The notes below the pieces were generated by a model. It was not told the origin of the DNA and made no database searches. It worked only from the letters and a program-made list of their open reading frames with translations. From contig JADJOO010000013.1 in the NCBI GenBank assembly GCA_016713725.1, positions 1 through 64,000 of the forward strand: a DNA stretch of 64,000 nucleotides, in the 5' to 3' direction. This stretch comes from Pseudomonadota bacterium. GTDB taxonomy: Bacteria > Pseudomonadota > Gammaproteobacteria > Steroidobacterales > Steroidobacteraceae. Below, in pieces: positions 28,807 through 37,753 of this stretch. The position numbers were made by a program, and so were the translations under genes. The first letter of the stretch is position 1. Each line of letters opens with the position of its first letter.

Positions 28807-29157
28807 TCAGCCAGGTGCGCAACCGCGCGCCAGCCGGGTGGAATCCACGAGCAGATCGAGGAAAACCGAGGGACCTATCGTTCGCGTGCCGACACCGATC
28901 GTCGTCCGGCACGGGACCTGTCCTGCCGTGAGCAGCCAGAGCGAGCCGTCTGTGCAGGCCACGAGCCGACGGGCCGGGTTGCCCTTGGAACGCATCCATG
29001 AGCCCGCCTGGGCCGCCACGATCGAACTGCCGGCCAGCAACAGCAGCAGGCAAGCTGTCACCGAACCGCCGGAGCGAACAACGGCCCACGCCAGGAACGC
29101 CGTTGCCAGCGCCACCATCGCGCCCACGGCCAGGTCGGCTGCAGTCACCGGGGGCAA
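28807..29157 (-). CDS. ygfX: YgfX-like membrane protein
   Basis: About 116 residues, read from a TTG at 29157 one base after the sdhE stop (a GTG at 29148 is an alternative). It has two closely spaced membrane helices (AVGAMVALATAFLAWAVV and SVTACLLLLLAGSSIVAA) and a soluble C-terminal half containing WLLTAGQVPCRTTIG and IGPSVFLDLLVD. Size, topology and position directly after sdhE match YgfX (CptA), proposed as the toxin of the SdhE/YgfX pair affecting MreB and FtsZ, although that toxin role is debated. Sequence similarity is weak by eye. The last residues may be in a shifted frame. Confidence 0.62.
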   Translation of the reverse strand: MPPVTAADLAVGAMVALATAFLAWAVVRSGGSVTACLLLLLAGSSIVAAQAGSWMRSKGNPARRLVACTDGSLWLLTAGQVPCRTTIGVGTRTIGPSVFLDLLVDSTRLARGCAPG

Positions 29158-29158
29158 C

Positions 29159-29413
29159 TCAAGGCTCGAGTCGACGGATGCAGGCGATGATCGCACGCTG
29201 GGATTCCTCGGCCGGGGTGGCCCGACCCACAAGATACCCGAACAGGTCGGGGTCCTGCAGTTCGACCAATTGCAGGAATGCGTCGCGTTCGTTGGATGAC
29301 GCCGTCGCCCAGGCCCGGTCGAGGTAGCGGGCGAGCATGACGTCGAGCTCCCGCATGCCACGCCGGCAGCGCCAGCGCAGCCGTGCCATGTTGGCGTCGG
29401 CGGGAGCCGTCAC
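29159..29413 (-). CDS. sdhE: FAD assembly factor SdhE
   Basis: SdhE attaches FAD covalently to SdhA and FrdA. The 84-residue protein carries the conserved RGMRELDVMLARYLD segment (the RGxxE motif) and DPDLFGYLVG near the end, as in the SdhE/YgfY/SDHAF2 family. It follows the sdhCDAB genes, which makes functional coupling clear. A REP-like hairpin lies between it and sdhB, perhaps giving it lower expression than the structural subunits. Confidence 0.93.
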   Translation of the reverse strand: MTAPADANMARLRWRCRRGMRELDVMLARYLDRAWATASSNERDAFLQLVELQDPDLFGYLVGRATPAEESQRAIIACIRRLEP

Positions 29414-29465
29414 CTGCCCTCACCCGAGTTGCAGTCGACCTCTCGCGCGGGCGCGGGAGAGGCTA
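29410..29465. repeat. REP-like hairpin between sdhB and sdhE
   Basis: On the minus strand the segment reads GCCTCTCCCGCGCCCGCGCG followed by AGAGGTCGACTGCAACTCGG and GTGAGGGCAGG. The CCTCTCCCGC and GCGAGAGG arms form an imperfect hairpin at 29439-29462. The pattern CTCTCCC-hairpin-GGGAGAGG followed by GGGTGAGGG resembles widespread palindromic intergenic repeats of high-GC proteobacteria. Likely role: mRNA stabilisation or partial termination after sdhB. Confidence 0.55.
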
Positions 29466-29474
29466 AACGGCGCA

Positions 29475-30256
29475 TCAGTGCTGCCGCTCGATGATCATCC
29501 TCTTGATCTCCGCAATGGCCTTCGACGGATTGAGGTCCTTCGGGCAGGCCTGCGCGCAGTTCATGATCGTGTGGCAACGGTAGAGGCGGAACGGGTCTTC
29601 GAGTTCGTCGAGGCGCTCGCCCGTGGCCTCGTCGCGCGTGTCGATGATCCAGCGGTACGCAGCGAGCAACGCCGCCGGGCCGAGGAAGCGGTCGCTGTTC
29701 CACCAGTACGACGGGCAGCTCGTCGAGCAGCAGGCGCACAGGATGCATGCCGACGGACGGTCGATCTTTTCCTGGTCTTCCTTCGATTGCAGGCGCTCAC
29801 GGTCCGGTGGCGCCGGCGTACGCGTCTGCAGCCACGGCTTCACCGACGCGTACTGCGCGTAGAAGTTGGTGAGGTCGGGCACGAGGTCCTTGATCACCGG
29901 CAGGTGCGGCAACGGGTAGATCTTCGCGTCGCCCTTGATCTCGCCGATGGCCTTGGTGCACGCCAGCGTGTTCACCCCGTCGATGTTCATCGCGCACGAA
30001 CCGCAGATGCCCTCGCGGCACGAGCGCGGAACGTCAGCGTCGGGTCGACCTCGTTCTTGATCTTGATCAGCGCGTCGAGAACCATCGGGCCGCATTGGTC
30101 GAGATCGACCTCGAAGTTGTCGACGCGCGGCTTCTCGCCCGAATCGGGGTCGAAGCGATAGACGCGGAACGTCTTGACGTTCTTCGCACCCGCCTGGGCC
30201 GCGTGACTCTTGCCGGCCTGGACACGGGAATTTTCGGGAAGTCTGAATTGGGACAT
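29475..30256 (-). CDS. sdhB: Succinate dehydrogenase iron-sulfur subunit, frameshifted
   Basis: SdhB passes electrons from FAD to ubiquinone through [2Fe-2S], [4Fe-4S] and [3Fe-4S] clusters. From ATG 30256 the frame gives MSQFRLPENSRVQ and VYRFDPDSGEKPRVDNFEV up to DPTLTFR, then breaks at about 30021-30025, where TTCCGCGCTCG should read TTCCGCCGCTCG (one C missing). The next frame continues RSCREGICGSCAMNIDG, CILCACCSTSCPSYWW and CAQACPKDLNP, all cluster cysteines present, to the stop at 29475. Merged length is 260 residues, normal. A complex II gene of this quality is unlikely to be a true pseudogene. Confidence 0.93.
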
Positions 30257-30274
30257 GGGAGGGAGAAGTTCGCA

Positions 30275-30299
30275 GGGGTTAGGGGTTAGGGGATAGGGG
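30275..30299 (+). repeat. G-quadruplex-type repeat in sdhA-sdhB gap
   Basis: Four GGGG tracts (30275-30278, 30282-30285, 30289-30292, 30296-30299) are separated by TTA, TTA and ATA. This satisfies the four-tract rule for a G-quadruplex on the plus strand, so the transcribed RNA would be C-rich. It is followed by TAGTCGGA, a flank shared with the copy near 37.7 kb. It lies about 20 bases upstream of the sdhB start. Confidence 0.75.
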
Positions 30300-30345
30300 T
30301 TAGTCGGAAAGCGCCGGTGACTGGAGTCGGCGACTCCCGCACTGG

Positions 30346-30371
30346 TCACTAATCACTAATCACTAATCACT
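30346..30371. repeat. 7-bp tandem repeat TCACTAA
   Basis: TCACTAA is repeated three times in perfect tandem from 30346, with a partial fourth copy to 30371, just after the sdhA stop at 30375 in the direction of transcription. On the minus strand this reads GATTAGTGATTAGTGATTAG. Similar GATT/AGTG runs are familiar from Xanthomonadaceae intergenic DNA, in my recollection. An imperfect hairpin, GGAGTC-GGC-GACTCC (30323-30337), lies between this run and the G-tract repeat. Confidence 0.8.
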
Positions 30372-30374
30372 CAC

Positions 30375-32165
30375 TCAGTAAGTCCGGGCCTTGGGCGGAA
30401 TGGCTTCGACGTCGCTCGTGAGCGTGTTCATGTGCACCGGACGGTAGTCGATGCCGACCTTGCCCGAGGCATCGACCCAGGCCAGGGTGTGCTTGAGCCA
30501 GGTCACGTCGTCGCGGTCCTTGAAGTCCTCACGGGCGTGGGCGCCACGGCTTTCCTTGCGGTTGGCCGCCGACGACATCGTCACCAGCGCCTGCGCGAGC
30601 AGGTTGTCGAGCTCGAGCGTCTCGATCAGGTCCGTGTTCCAGATCAGCGAGCGGTCAGCGACCTGCACGTCGGCGAACGTGGCGAAGACGGCATCGAGCT
30701 TCTGCACGCCTTCGTCGAGCGACTCGCCCGTGCGGAACACCGCCGCGTGGTTCTGCATCACACGCTGCATGTCGAGACGAATCTCTGCCGTGCGACGCGT
30801 GCCCTTCGCATTGCGGAGCCTGTCGAGCCGGCCGATCGCGAGGTCACCCGCATCCTTCGGCAGCGGCTTGTGCGACGTGCCGGGCTTGATCGTCTTGCCG
30901 CAGTGATGCGCGGCCGCACGACCGAACACGACGAGGTCCAGCAGTGAATTGGAGCCGAGGCGGTTCGCGCCGTGCACGGACACGCAGGCCGCCTCGCCCA
31001 CTGCCATGAGGCCCGGGACCACCGAATCCGGATTGCCGTTGCGCAGCGTCACCACCTCGCCGTGCACGTTGCAGGGAATTCCGCCCATGTTGTAGTGCAC
31101 CGTCGGCAGCACCGGGATCGGTTCGCGCGTAACGTCCACGCCCGCGAAGATTCGCGTCGTCTCGGCGATTCCCGGCAGGCGCTCCTGGATGACGGCGGCG
31201 CCGAGGTGTTCGAGGTGCAGGTGGATGTGGTCCTTGTGCGGACCTACGCCCCGGCCCTCGCGGATCTCGATCGTCATCGACCGACTGACGACGTCGCGCG
31301 AGGCGAGGTCCTTCGCGTTGGGTGCGTAGCGCTCCATGAAGCGCTCACCCGCCGAGTTGGTGAGGTACCCGCCTTCACCGCGCACGCCCTCGGTGATGAG
31401 GCAGCCCGCACCGTAGATGCCGGTGGGGTGGAACTGCACGAACTCCATGTCCTGCAGCGGCAGCCCGGCACGCAACGCCATGCCGCCGCCGTCGCCAGTG
31501 CAGGTGTGGGCGGACGTGCACGAGAAGAATGCGCGGCCGTAGCCGCCCGTCGCCAGGATCACGGTGTGCGCGCGGAAGCGGTGCAGCTGGCCCGTCGACA
31601 TGTCGAGCGCCACGACGCCGCGGCATGCGCCGTCCTCCATGATCAGGTCGACGGCAAAATACTCGATGAAGAAACGCGCCTCATGCTTGAGCGACTGCTG
31701 GTACAGCGTGTGCAGCATTGCGTGGCCAGTGCGGTCCGCCGCAGCGCAAGTGCGCTGCGCAATGCCCTTGCCGTAATTCGTCGTCATGCCGCCGAACGGG
31801 CGCTGGTAGATCCTGCCGTCCTCGGTCCGGGAGAACGGCAGGCCGTAGTGCTCGAGCTCGAGGATTGCCGCCGGCGCTTCCTTGCACATGAACTCGATCG
31901 CGTCCTGGTCGCCGAGCCAGTCCGAGCCCTTGATGGTGTCGTAGAAGTGGAAGCGCCAGTCGTCTTCGCCCATGTTGCCGAGCGCCGCGCTGATGCCGCC
32001 CTGCGCGGCGACCGTGTGGCTGCGCGTCGGGAACACCTTGCTGATGCATGCCGTGTTGAGGCCCTGCTCGGCGAGGCCGAAGGTGGCACGAAGCCCGGCG
32101 CCGCCAGCGCCGACGACGACGACGTCGTACGTATGATCGGTGAACGCGTAATCCGCAGTGGTCAT
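30375..32165 (-). CDS. sdhA: Succinate dehydrogenase flavoprotein subunit
   Basis: SdhA oxidises succinate to fumarate with covalent FAD. The 596-residue protein starts MTTADYAFTDHTYDVVVVGA with the FAD P-loop GAGGAG at about 19-24; SHTVAAQGGISAALGN contains the FAD-linking histidine; later come HPTGIYGAG, RGEGGYLTNSAGERFMERY and GANRLGSNSLLDLVVFG. The start at 32165 overlaps the sdhD stop (ATGA). Order sdhC-D-A-B is standard. Confidence 0.97.
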   Translation of the reverse strand: MTTADYAFTDHTYDVVVVGAGGAGLRATFGLAEQGLNTACISKVFPTRSHTVAAQGGISAALGNMGEDDWRFHFYDTIKGSDWLGDQDAIEFMCKEAPAAILELEHYGLPFSRTEDGRIYQRPFGGMTTNYGKGIAQRTCAAADRTGHAMLHTLYQQSLKHEARFFIEYFAVDLIMEDGACRGVVALDMSTGQLHRFRAHTVILATGGYGRAFFSCTSAHTCTGDGGGMALRAGLPLQDMEFVQFHPTGIYGAGCLITEGVRGEGGYLTNSAGERFMERYAPNAKDLASRDVVSRSMTIEIREGRGVGPHKDHIHLHLEHLGAAVIQERLPGIAETTRIFAGVDVTREPIPVLPTVHYNMGGIPCNVHGEVVTLRNGNPDSVVPGLMAVGEAACVSVHGANRLGSNSLLDLVVFGRAAAHHCGKTIKPGTSHKPLPKDAGDLAIGRLDRLRNAKGTRRTAEIRLDMQRVMQNHAAVFRTGESLDEGVQKLDAVFATFADVQVADRSLIWNTDLIETLELDNLLAQALVTMSSAANRKESRGAHAREDFKDRDDVTWLKHTLAWVDASGKVGIDYRPVHMNTLTSDVEAIPPKARTY

Positions 32166-32551
32166 GCCTGGGCTCCGAACGCGATGCGCAACACGGCGAG
32201 GATGCCGATCAGGGCGGCAACGACGAGCGCGAACTTGAGTGCGACCAGCACGACCAGACGCGTGCCCTTGTCGCCGATGTAATCCTCGAACACGACCCGC
32301 AGGCCCAGCTGCGCGTGATAGGCGGTGACCGCGACGAGCAGCAGCGCCATCACTGCCGAGAACGGCGAATGCAGCCAGCTGATCACCGCCGCGTGCTGGG
32401 CGCCGGCGCCGAGCAGCGCGAGCGACGCGAGGAACCAGCAACCGAGAATGACGAGCCCAACGGCCGTGACGCGCTGCGAATACCAGTGGCTGGAACCACC
32501 CTTGGCGGAGCCCAGGCCGAGTACGCGGCCGAGCGGACTACGCAGGCTCAT
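32162..32551 (-). CDS. sdhD: Succinate dehydrogenase membrane anchor SdhD
   Basis: A 129-residue cytochrome b556 anchor subunit. Three membrane helices are visible: VTAVGLVILGCWFLASLALLG, PFSAVMALLLVAVTAYHAQLG and ALKFALVVAALIGILAVLR. The His in YHAQLGLRVVFEDY is the expected haem-ligand position and the DYIGDK loop follows. With SdhC it holds the haem and quinone sites. ATGA overlaps at both ends. Start ATG 32551 (MSLRSPLGRVLGLG) fits the family. Confidence 0.93.
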   Translation of the reverse strand: MSLRSPLGRVLGLGSAKGGSSHWYSQRVTAVGLVILGCWFLASLALLGAGAQHAAVISWLHSPFSAVMALLLVAVTAYHAQLGLRVVFEDYIGDKGTRLVVLVALKFALVVAALIGILAVLRIAFGAQA

Positions 32552-32943
32552 GCGGCACCTCCGAGCGACGCGCCGAGCACGCTCCACAGCACCACCGTCA
32601 GCACGACCGCGCCGATCGCCGCCGCCCAACCGGTCTTGCGCGCGATTGGCAGCTCAAAACCGTAACCCGCATCCCAGAACAGGTGCCGGATGCCGTTCAG
32701 CAGGTGGAACGAGAATGAAAACAGGCCTCCGACCAGCAGCAACCGGACCAGCGGCGAACCGATCGTGGCGAGCGCGCTGGCGTAGCGCTCCGGTCCGGAG
32801 GCCGCAGCGGCGAGCCAGTAGACCAGCACGAAAAAGCTGAGGCTGAGCAGGATGCCGGTGATCCGGTGCAGGATCGACAGGGTGTTGGTGTATTGCCAAC
32901 GGTACTGCATGAACGGGGACAGCGGCCGCTCGGGCTGTGCCAT
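32548..32943 (-). CDS. sdhC: Succinate dehydrogenase cytochrome b556 subunit SdhC
   Basis: A 131-residue membrane subunit. It begins MAQPERPLSPFMQYRWQYTN and has the SILHRITGILL signature (Ser and Arg of the quinone site), three helices, and the haem-ligand histidine in FHLLNGIRHLFWDAG. It is the first structural gene of sdhCDAB, preceded by a small SDHAF4-like gene 30 bases upstream on the same strand. Confidence 0.95.
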   Translation of the reverse strand: MAQPERPLSPFMQYRWQYTNTLSILHRITGILLSLSFFVLVYWLAAAASGPERYASALATIGSPLVRLLLVGGLFSFSFHLLNGIRHLFWDAGYGFELPIARKTGWAAAIGAVVLTVVLWSVLGASLGGAA

Positions 32944-32973
32944 GTCGCTACCTCTCCTCGGGAATCCGGTACG

Positions 32974-33210
32974 CTAGAAGTCGATGCAGCGCCCCGCCTT
33001 TTCCCAATCGCCGAACCGCGTAGGCTCGGGTCCGTCCCGGCCTCCGATTTCGCGCGGCGGGATCAGCAGTGACGGACTGGCTGGGGATTGCGGCTTGGCC
33101 CCGGGCAAGGCCTCGGACCCGGCCTCGGACAAGACGTCAGGCAGGTTCGCCGGGGGCACGGCCGCGGCGTCGATCGGGTGGGGCGTCAGCTCGTCTGGCA
33201 AAGGCTTCAT
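32974..33210 (-). CDS. SDHAF4/DUF1674-type complex II assembly factor
   Basis: A 78-residue protein whose C-terminus, EIGGRDGPEPTRFGDWEK then AGRCIDF, matches the DUF1674 family almost exactly; human SDHAF4 ends in the same GPEPTRYGDWERKGRCIDF pattern. SDHAF4 binds flavinylated SDHA and helps it join SDHB. The N-terminal half is Pro/Ala-rich and probably disordered. It is the first gene of the sdh transcription unit, 30 bases ahead of sdhC. Finding this factor at one end and SdhE at the other puts both flavoprotein-assembly helpers in one cluster. Confidence 0.9.
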   Translation of the reverse strand: MKPLPDELTPHPIDAAAVPPANLPDVLSEAGSEALPGAKPQSPASPSLLIPPREIGGRDGPEPTRFGDWEKAGRCIDF

Positions 33211-33305
33211 GTCAACCCGCGATCTTGCCAGATGTTGCCTATGTTCTCCACCGAGCGCTTGGGCTAAGGTCCGGCAGTACCGATGAATACGCACCGGATC
33301 CAGCA

Positions 33306-34238
33306 ATGAACGACGATTCCACAGAAGCCCTGCGCGCGGTGTTGTTGCCTGATTTCGGCGTCCTGCGCGTTGGTGGCGCCGATGCCGTTCCTTTCCTGCA
33401 GGGCCAGTTCACCAACGACCTGCGCCTGCTGGCAGACGGCCGAACCCAGGTGGCGGCGTGCTGCACGAACCAGGGTCGCGTCATCGCGCTCGTGCGCTTC
33501 CGCCAGACCGACGATGCGATTTACGCGCTGCTGCCCGCCGACCTGCTCGGGAAACTGGCGACGCACCTGCGCAAATTCGTCCTGCGCGCCAAGGTCGAGA
33601 TCCTGAAGGCCGCCGACCTGAACGTTGGCGCAATCCTCACCGGCGACGCGGCAGCCGCGGCCCAGGCACATCGCGTGTTCGACGAGGCCGCGCTCACGAT
33701 GTCGCCCGTGCCTCTCGCAGGCACGACCGAAGTCGTGACGTTCCAGTACGCGCCCGGCCGAGAAGTGATCGCGGCGCCCCCGGTGGCCTGGCGTTCGATC
33801 AGCGGGCTGTCGCTGAGCCGGCCCAGCCCCCTCGCACAAGCCGAGTGGCTCGCTGCCGACATCGCCGCCGGCTTGCCGCACGTGTTTGCGTCGACGTCGG
33901 AGCAATTCATTCCGCAGATGCTCAACGTCGACCTGATTGATGGCGTCAGCTACACCAAGGGCTGTTACACCGGCCAGGAGATCGTCGCGCGGACGCATCA
34001 CCTCGGTCGCGTGAAGCGACGAACGATGCGTTTTCATCTCGCTGCGGGCGGCGCGACCCCGGCGCCGCTTTCACCTCTGCTGCTCGATGGCGCGAAGGCG
34101 GCCGAAGTGCTGATGACCGCAGAGACGGGTGACGGCCTCGAGCTGCTGGCAGTCACGAACCTGGATGCGGCGGGTAAGGTGCTCCAGTTCGCGGATGGGC
34201 GCAGCGCCGAGCCGCGAGTGCTGCCGTACAGCCTGTAG
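33306..34238 (+). CDS. ygfZ: Folate-binding Fe-S maintenance protein YgfZ
   Basis: YgfZ (IBA57 family) uses tetrahydrofolate to help maintain certain iron-sulfur enzymes. The 310-residue protein shows the GcvT-like fold with FLQGQFTNDLRLL near the start and the hallmark KGCYTGQEIVART near residue 220, whose Cys is essential in E. coli YgfZ. Start ATG 33306. It is transcribed away from the sdh cluster across a 95-base gap. In E. coli ygfZ adjoins ygfX-sdhE; here the sdh operon lies between them. Confidence 0.93.
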   Translation: MNDDSTEALRAVLLPDFGVLRVGGADAVPFLQGQFTNDLRLLADGRTQVAACCTNQGRVIALVRFRQTDDAIYALLPADLLGKLATHLRKFVLRAKVEILKAADLNVGAILTGDAAAAAQAHRVFDEAALTMSPVPLAGTTEVVTFQYAPGREVIAAPPVAWRSISGLSLSRPSPLAQAEWLAADIAAGLPHVFASTSEQFIPQMLNVDLIDGVSYTKGCYTGQEIVARTHHLGRVKRRTMRFHLAAGGATPAPLSPLLLDGAKAAEVLMTAETGDGLELLAVTNLDAAGKVLQFADGRSAEPRVLPYSL

Positions 34239-34317
34239 GGCAGGCAACGGGGACGCACGACGAAGCGGGCGTTCGCACAGCCCGCGAGCTCCCAGCCAGG
34301 GCGCCACAGCCGCAGGG

Positions 34318-35035
34318 TCAACCTGCCCCCGTTCCGAGCGTCACCCCCCCCCCAACACCGGTCCGCCTCGATCCGAGCGCATGGGCGTGCCTTGGCACAA
34401 CGACGGCCGCCGTTGGCAGGCACACGAACTCAATCGACGCCGGTCGCGCCAATCCCCCGCCCTGCAGGTCACGCTGGATCGCATCCGGATCGAAGTACCC
34501 GTGCGGCACGCGCGACATGAAAGTGGGCGGCCGGTCGGGGAACATCGAGCCAACGGCGCCTTGCACGGTCGCCGCGAATTCGTTTTTCTCGATGCGATCC
34601 CAGACGCTGAAAATGAGGCGCCCACGCGGACGCAGCACGCGAGCGGCCTCAGCCAGTGCCCGACGCTTGTCCGGAAAAAACATCACCCCGAACTGGCACA
34701 CCACGAGGTCGAATAATCCTGGGAAGGGCAGCGCCATCGCGTCAGCCTGTCGCCACTGACTGCACGGGCCGTGCCGACGCCTGCGCCTGCACGAGCATCT
34801 GTGGGTTCAAGTCAGTCGCCATGATCGTTACGGTTGCGGGCAGTGAAGTTGCGAGGAGCGCGCGCGTGAGAACTCCGGTGCCAGCGGCCAGTTCCAGCAC
34901 GCGTTCCGGCGTGCTGTCTTTGACGTGCGCGACCAGGTTACGCGCGTACGGCTCGAACATCAGCGGCACCATGTAACGCTCGTAGATGTCCGGGACCGGG
35001 CCCGCGAAGGACTTGTCTGCAGCGGAGATTTCCAT
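34318..35035 (-). pseudogene. SAM-dependent methyltransferase, several frameshifts
   Basis: A class I methyltransferase starting MEISAADKSFAGPVPDIYER, with motif I VLELAAGTGVLTRAL and ATDLNPQML. The frame stops near 34742 because CAGT is repeated (CAGTCAGTGG); without the extra four bases it continues WRQADAMALPFPGLFDLVV and FGVMFFPDKRRALAEAARVL, the UbiE/MenG-like core. Further on, LCQGTPMRS and IEADR lie in yet other frames, next to a run of ten C at 34344-34353, and the likely true C-terminus reaches about 34240. At least three indels make real decay plausible, but the general indel pattern of this window leaves error possible. Substrate unknown. It converges on ygfZ. Confidence 0.75.
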
Positions 35036-35294
35036 GGCTTCGTCCGTGAAGCAAAGAAGCCCGATTATAGGCCCGACCTTCCTGCGCTCAAACGAAGCGA
35101 TCGCTTACCGGCATTGAGATGCCGCTAGTCCCTGCATCCGCGAGGCTTTCCTGCATCGTCGTGGAATCTGAGTCAGACGGGTACGGCACCTTGCAGCGCC
35201 CGGATATTGCGGATCCGAAGCGGACGTCGTACAGGGAGTATCAACCCGAAGCGGAAGTTCGCAGCGCCGAGAGTCCATAAACGAGTGATTGCTT

Positions 35295-35820
35295 TTAGTC
35301 CTGCCTATTGCCAAGTATGGTCTCGTCGCGCAGCGCCTTGAGGTTGACCTGACAGACGACACGACCTGTCTCAGGTGTGGAGTCCTCGATGAACTGGCGG
35401 ACGGACGATCCAGCGCCCCCGCGAAGTTCAGGCCAGAGGCACGCAAAGGAAGGGTCGCTAAGCACCGGCCCCCAGTTGTACCCCAGGCGAACCATGGCAT
35501 CGGACGGCAGGAGCCCTTGCTCGACCTGGAGCAGGATAGTCTCCAACATGCGAAGGTCGGCGAGGTTGATCCGGTGCACTGTCTCCCAGTCCGCCAGCGT
35601 CCACCTTTGCACCGCTCTCCGGATAGTCGGATTCCGTGATCAGTCGATTCATCCGGGCGTCGAAAGATCTGTGGAACTCCGAGGTTGCGATCCCTATCGC
35701 CTGATATGCCGCTGCGCGCGCCTGGACATTGCTCTCCCTGATCTGCATTCCAACAAATGCCATTGAAGCGATGACACCGCCTGCAGCGAGGATCTCGCGC
35801 AGCGCTTTACCGGACAACAT
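35295..35820 (-). CDS. Unknown membrane-anchored protein, frameshifted
   Basis: Joined across one frameshift at about 35610-35620 this gives roughly 174 residues. The N-terminus has one membrane helix (ILAAGGVIASMAFVGMQI, about residues 10-27), then a helical domain: ARAAAYQAIGIATSEFHRSF in the first frame and LADWETVHRINLADLRMLET in the second, followed by DPSFACLWPELRGG and DETILGN near the end. This resembles small uncharacterised proteins scattered in proteobacteria that I cannot name. Both frames read protein-like through the junction, so it was a gene recently. The 259 bases between it and the methyltransferase hold nothing recognisable. Confidence 0.55.
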
Positions 35821-36148
35821 AGGCGCTCCCCACTGTGGAATCTACCTCGGACCCTGGCCCCAGTTGCGGCGCTGCAATGTTGACACACTTGGAGAGTGCC
35901 AACCGCGCGTGGATCCCTGGTTGCCTGTGCGCGCATGTTTGCGCAGCCCGTTCCGCCGGGCAAATGATCGAGTCGAACTCAACGTTTGGTGCCGGTTCCT
36001 AAGTTCTGCTTCTGGTTGGTTCCTGCCTTGCGAATACCCGCTTTTTCGGCGCATATCCAACCGAAGTCCAAGGCGCTTTGCTGCCGAAATCGCCGACTAA
36101 CGCATTCCTGGCCTTCCTGTCCTTCCTGGCATCTCTGCCCTTCCGCCC
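35821..36148. other. Intergenic stretch without recognised gene
   Basis: No open frame here looks like protein, and I see no tRNA or known RNA. It is less GC-rich than its surroundings. Near its end a 9-base unit is repeated three times (TTCCTGGCC, TTCCTGTCC, TTCCTGGCA at 36105-36131), close to the lysS stop. Confidence 0.6.
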
Positions 36149-37660
<1,512 letters not shown>

Positions 37661-37676
37661 TTCTTCCCCTTGGTAA

Positions 37677-37699
37677 GGGGTCGGGGTTAGGGGATGGGG
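37677..37699 (+). repeat. Second G-quadruplex-type repeat, before lysS
   Basis: Four GGGG tracts (37677-37680, 37683-37686, 37690-37693, 37696-37699) with loops TC, TTA and AT lie 17 bases upstream of the lysS ATG, on the strand opposite to transcription. From 37683 it shares GGGGTTAGGGGAT-GGGGTTAGTCGGA with the copy at 30282-30308, which has one extra A before the last tract. This suggests a dispersed intergenic element. Confidence 0.75.
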
Positions 37700-37753
37700 T
37701 TAGTCGGAGCGCCTGGCGCAGAGCGCTTGGCGGAGCGCGGCTCCCCTAACCCC
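37683..37753 (-). terminator. Inverted repeat across the prfB stop
   Basis: GGGGTTAGGGGA (37683-37694) is exactly complementary to TCCCCTAACCCC (37742-37753); the latter contains the prfB TAG. The 47-base loop is GC-rich with smaller pairings such as AGCGCC/GGCGC. A hairpin of this size between prfB and lysS could uncouple the two genes, by termination or RNA processing. Confidence 0.5.

Noticed and set aside
28807..29413. SdhE-YgfX as a new toxin-antitoxin module
   Set aside because: The pair is already described, the toxin role is debated, and the setting next to sdh supports the flavinylation role.
30275..30299. Telomere or replicon end
   Set aside because: The TTAGGGG-like run is only four tracts long and lies inside an operon.
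35821..36148. Hidden tRNA or small RNA in the gap before lysS
   Set aside because: I could not find a cloverleaf, a conserved RNA motif or a convincing promoter-terminator pair.
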